Shown piece after piece: positions 62,997-64,000 of a DNA stretch of 64,000 nt (positions are counted from its first letter, which is position 1; each line of letters starts with the position of its first letter). The notes under the pieces were generated by a model that was given only the letters and a program-made list of their open reading frames with translations, was not told the DNA's origin and ran no database searches. A program made the position numbers and the translations under genes. The stretch lies in NCBI RefSeq assembly GCF_000716535.1, contig NZ_JNWV01000017.1:62001-126000 (forward strand). The letters run 5' to 3'. Source of the stretch: Streptomyces flaveolus (GTDB lineage: Bacteria; Actinomycetota; Actinomycetes; Streptomycetales; Streptomycetaceae).

Positions 62997-63794
62997 ATGG
63001 GAGGTTCGTTGTCCTCAGCACCGCCACCCCGAAGCGATGGACCGAACCCGGCGCCTGACTCAGGGGCTGGCTCGGGACCAGGCCCCTCATCACCCCCACT
63101 GCGACAGTCCCGCCTGCGTCGGTTACGGAACTGGTTCAGCGGCCTGAGTGAAACCGGCAAAGTCGGCATCCTCAGCGCAGTCCTCACAACTGTCGGCGGT
63201 GGAGTCTTCGGCTTGATCATCGCCGTGATTCCCCTACTGACCGACGGTGGCAACGACGACAAGCCGCAAGCCATGCCCCGGCCATCGGTGCAGGCCTCCA
63301 AGACGCCAGGCAAGACCGTGCCACCAGCGACCGCTACTCCGCCGACCAACCAGCCCACTGAGTCCGGTTCGTCGGACGTCCCGGCACCAAGCGTGAGTTC
63401 GAGCTCTGACTCGAAAGCGATCCAGTACACAGGGCCTGTGCGTATCGCGAACGCGGGACCGGACCTCGACGTCGTCCCTCCGAAAATCGGCCTGGGTGAC
63501 CCTGACCCGGACGTTGTCATCGCCCCGTTCGACCCGTCCCACATAGACGCCTACAGCGTGGTGAACGAGCCCCGACTGGCGCTCTGGACAGGCTCGGCGA
63601 TGCCCAACAGGCGGGACTGTTCCGACCTCCTCTCCACCCAAGGGGGGACGAGAGTGGAGGTGAAGAAGGGAACGGTGGTCTGCGTCCGGACTGATGCCGG
63701 GCGCATCGCCGTGCTGACGGTCACGTCGACGAGCGATGACTCCGACACCGGTGACAGGGCACAGGCGACGGTGTGGTCTGAGGTCTCCGACTAG
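62997..63794 (+). CDS. Membrane-anchored hypothetical protein
   Basis: A 265-residue protein. A Pro/Ser-rich N-terminus (MGGSLSSAPPPRSDGPNPAP) is cytoplasmic, then basic RQSRLRRLRNWFSGL, then one membrane helix (GKVGILSAVLTTVGGGVFGL, about residues 57-82). A Thr/Pro/Ser linker follows, then an extracytoplasmic domain of about 110 residues (IQYTGPVRIANAGPDLDVVP; LALWTGSAMPNRRDCSDLLS; VEVKKGTVVCVRTDAGRIAV) with a probable Cys pair. No family is recognised; many Streptomyces encode similar single-helix surface proteins. It is followed by a terminator hairpin. Confidence 0.75.
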   Translation: MGGSLSSAPPPRSDGPNPAPDSGAGSGPGPSSPPLRQSRLRRLRNWFSGLSETGKVGILSAVLTTVGGGVFGLIIAVIPLLTDGGNDDKPQAMPRPSVQASKTPGKTVPPATATPPTNQPTESGSSDVPAPSVSSSSDSKAIQYTGPVRIANAGPDLDVVPPKIGLGDPDPDVVIAPFDPSHIDAYSVVNEPRLALWTGSAMPNRRDCSDLLSTQGGTRVEVKKGTVVCVRTDAGRIAVLTVTSTSDDSDTGDRAQATVWSEVSD

Positions 63795-63828
63795 AAACCC
63801 TGCCGCCCGACGCCCCTATCCGAGTGCT

Positions 63829-63867
63829 GAGGCCCCGCCCCGCGCTGCTGCGCCGGCGCGGGGCCTC
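63829..63867 (+). terminator. Hairpin after the membrane-anchored gene
   Basis: GAGGCCCCGC and GCGGGGCCTC form 10-bp arms about 35 bp after the stop, with a 19-nt loop that can pair further. It is a likely transcription terminator. Nothing is recognised from 63868 to 64000. Confidence 0.7.
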
Positions 63868-64000
63868 ACACGCGTATCCGCGGGGGAGCGGATGCTCCTC
63901 CACGCGCTGCCGTGTCCAACGCCCGAGCCGCTGCACGGCCCGGGGCTGCCGATGTCGTCCTGATTCCTGTCAGCCATCTCCTGCTTGAACTCCGTGAGGT

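Noticed and set aside
1..64000. CRISPR arrays, rRNA or replication origin
   Set aside because: No regularly spaced repeats, conserved rRNA segments or DnaA-box clusters were seen.

Overview
The window looks like a piece of a Streptomyces (or close relative) chromosome, probably an arm rather than the core. GC content is very high, GTG and TTG starts are common, regulators and secreted hydrolases are dense, and the site TGGGAGCGCTCCCA, known as the Streptomyces CebR operator, is present in perfect form. Small families typical of the genus (SUKH, DUF6233, DUF4240, DUF2975, CU044_5270) also occur. No rRNA, tRNA or CRISPR array was recognised.

Layout. 0-1.6 kb: two abutting degenerate IS5-family elements. 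1.7-6.0 kb: a TetR gene divergent from an SDR plus F420/NADP-type oxidoreductase pair, a secreted protein and a MerR-like regulator. 6.4-12.2 kb: a broken SUKH-Lsr2 gene, a cysteine-desulfurase-like aminotransferase, an ABC exporter and Ku. 12.5-15.1 kb: a DUF6233 remnant and a TetR/MDR-oxidoreductase pair. 15.7-24.2 kb: a complete sugar locus (LacI, ABC ATPase, permease, binding protein, PfkB kinase, GH32 levanase/inulinase, ABM protein). Two pairs of operators with the same 16-bp phasing control it. 24.4-28.1 kb: a SUKH gene, then remnants (aldo/keto reductase, DUF4240), a LysE exporter and a cupin. 28.1-34.5 kb: an ECF41 sigma factor divergent from the cupin, a phosphatase, a secreted protein, an NAD(P)-binding protein and a DeoR/MFS pair. 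34.9-36.3 kb: a tautomerase and IS630/IS701 debris. 36.4-44.3 kb: an ECF sigma/CU044_5270 pair, a DUF2975-XRE operon, a monooxygenase-like protein, a methyltransferase, and a DHA2 exporter with its TetR regulator.

44.6-59.2 kb is an exported-enzyme island: a PGRP amidase, a small lipoprotein, a frameshifted esterase with CBM2, a GH27 alpha-galactosidase with CBM13, a GH43 enzyme, a LacI regulator, two tandem GH6 cellulases under CebR-type boxes, a trypsin-like protease and a truncated MMPL gene. 59.3-64 kb: a prpF-dctA operon with a divergent LysR, then a membrane-anchored protein of unknown role.

Two themes stand out. First, sugar and plant-polymer use: the fructan locus has its own uptake and kinase, while the cellulose and hemicellulose enzymes have no transporter here and probably feed uptake systems elsewhere under shared control. 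Second, decay: at least ten genes carry frameshifts or truncations, often a single missing base. This fits a decaying chromosome arm, but consensus errors in the assembly are a serious alternative. All calls come from reading the sequence; no database search was run.
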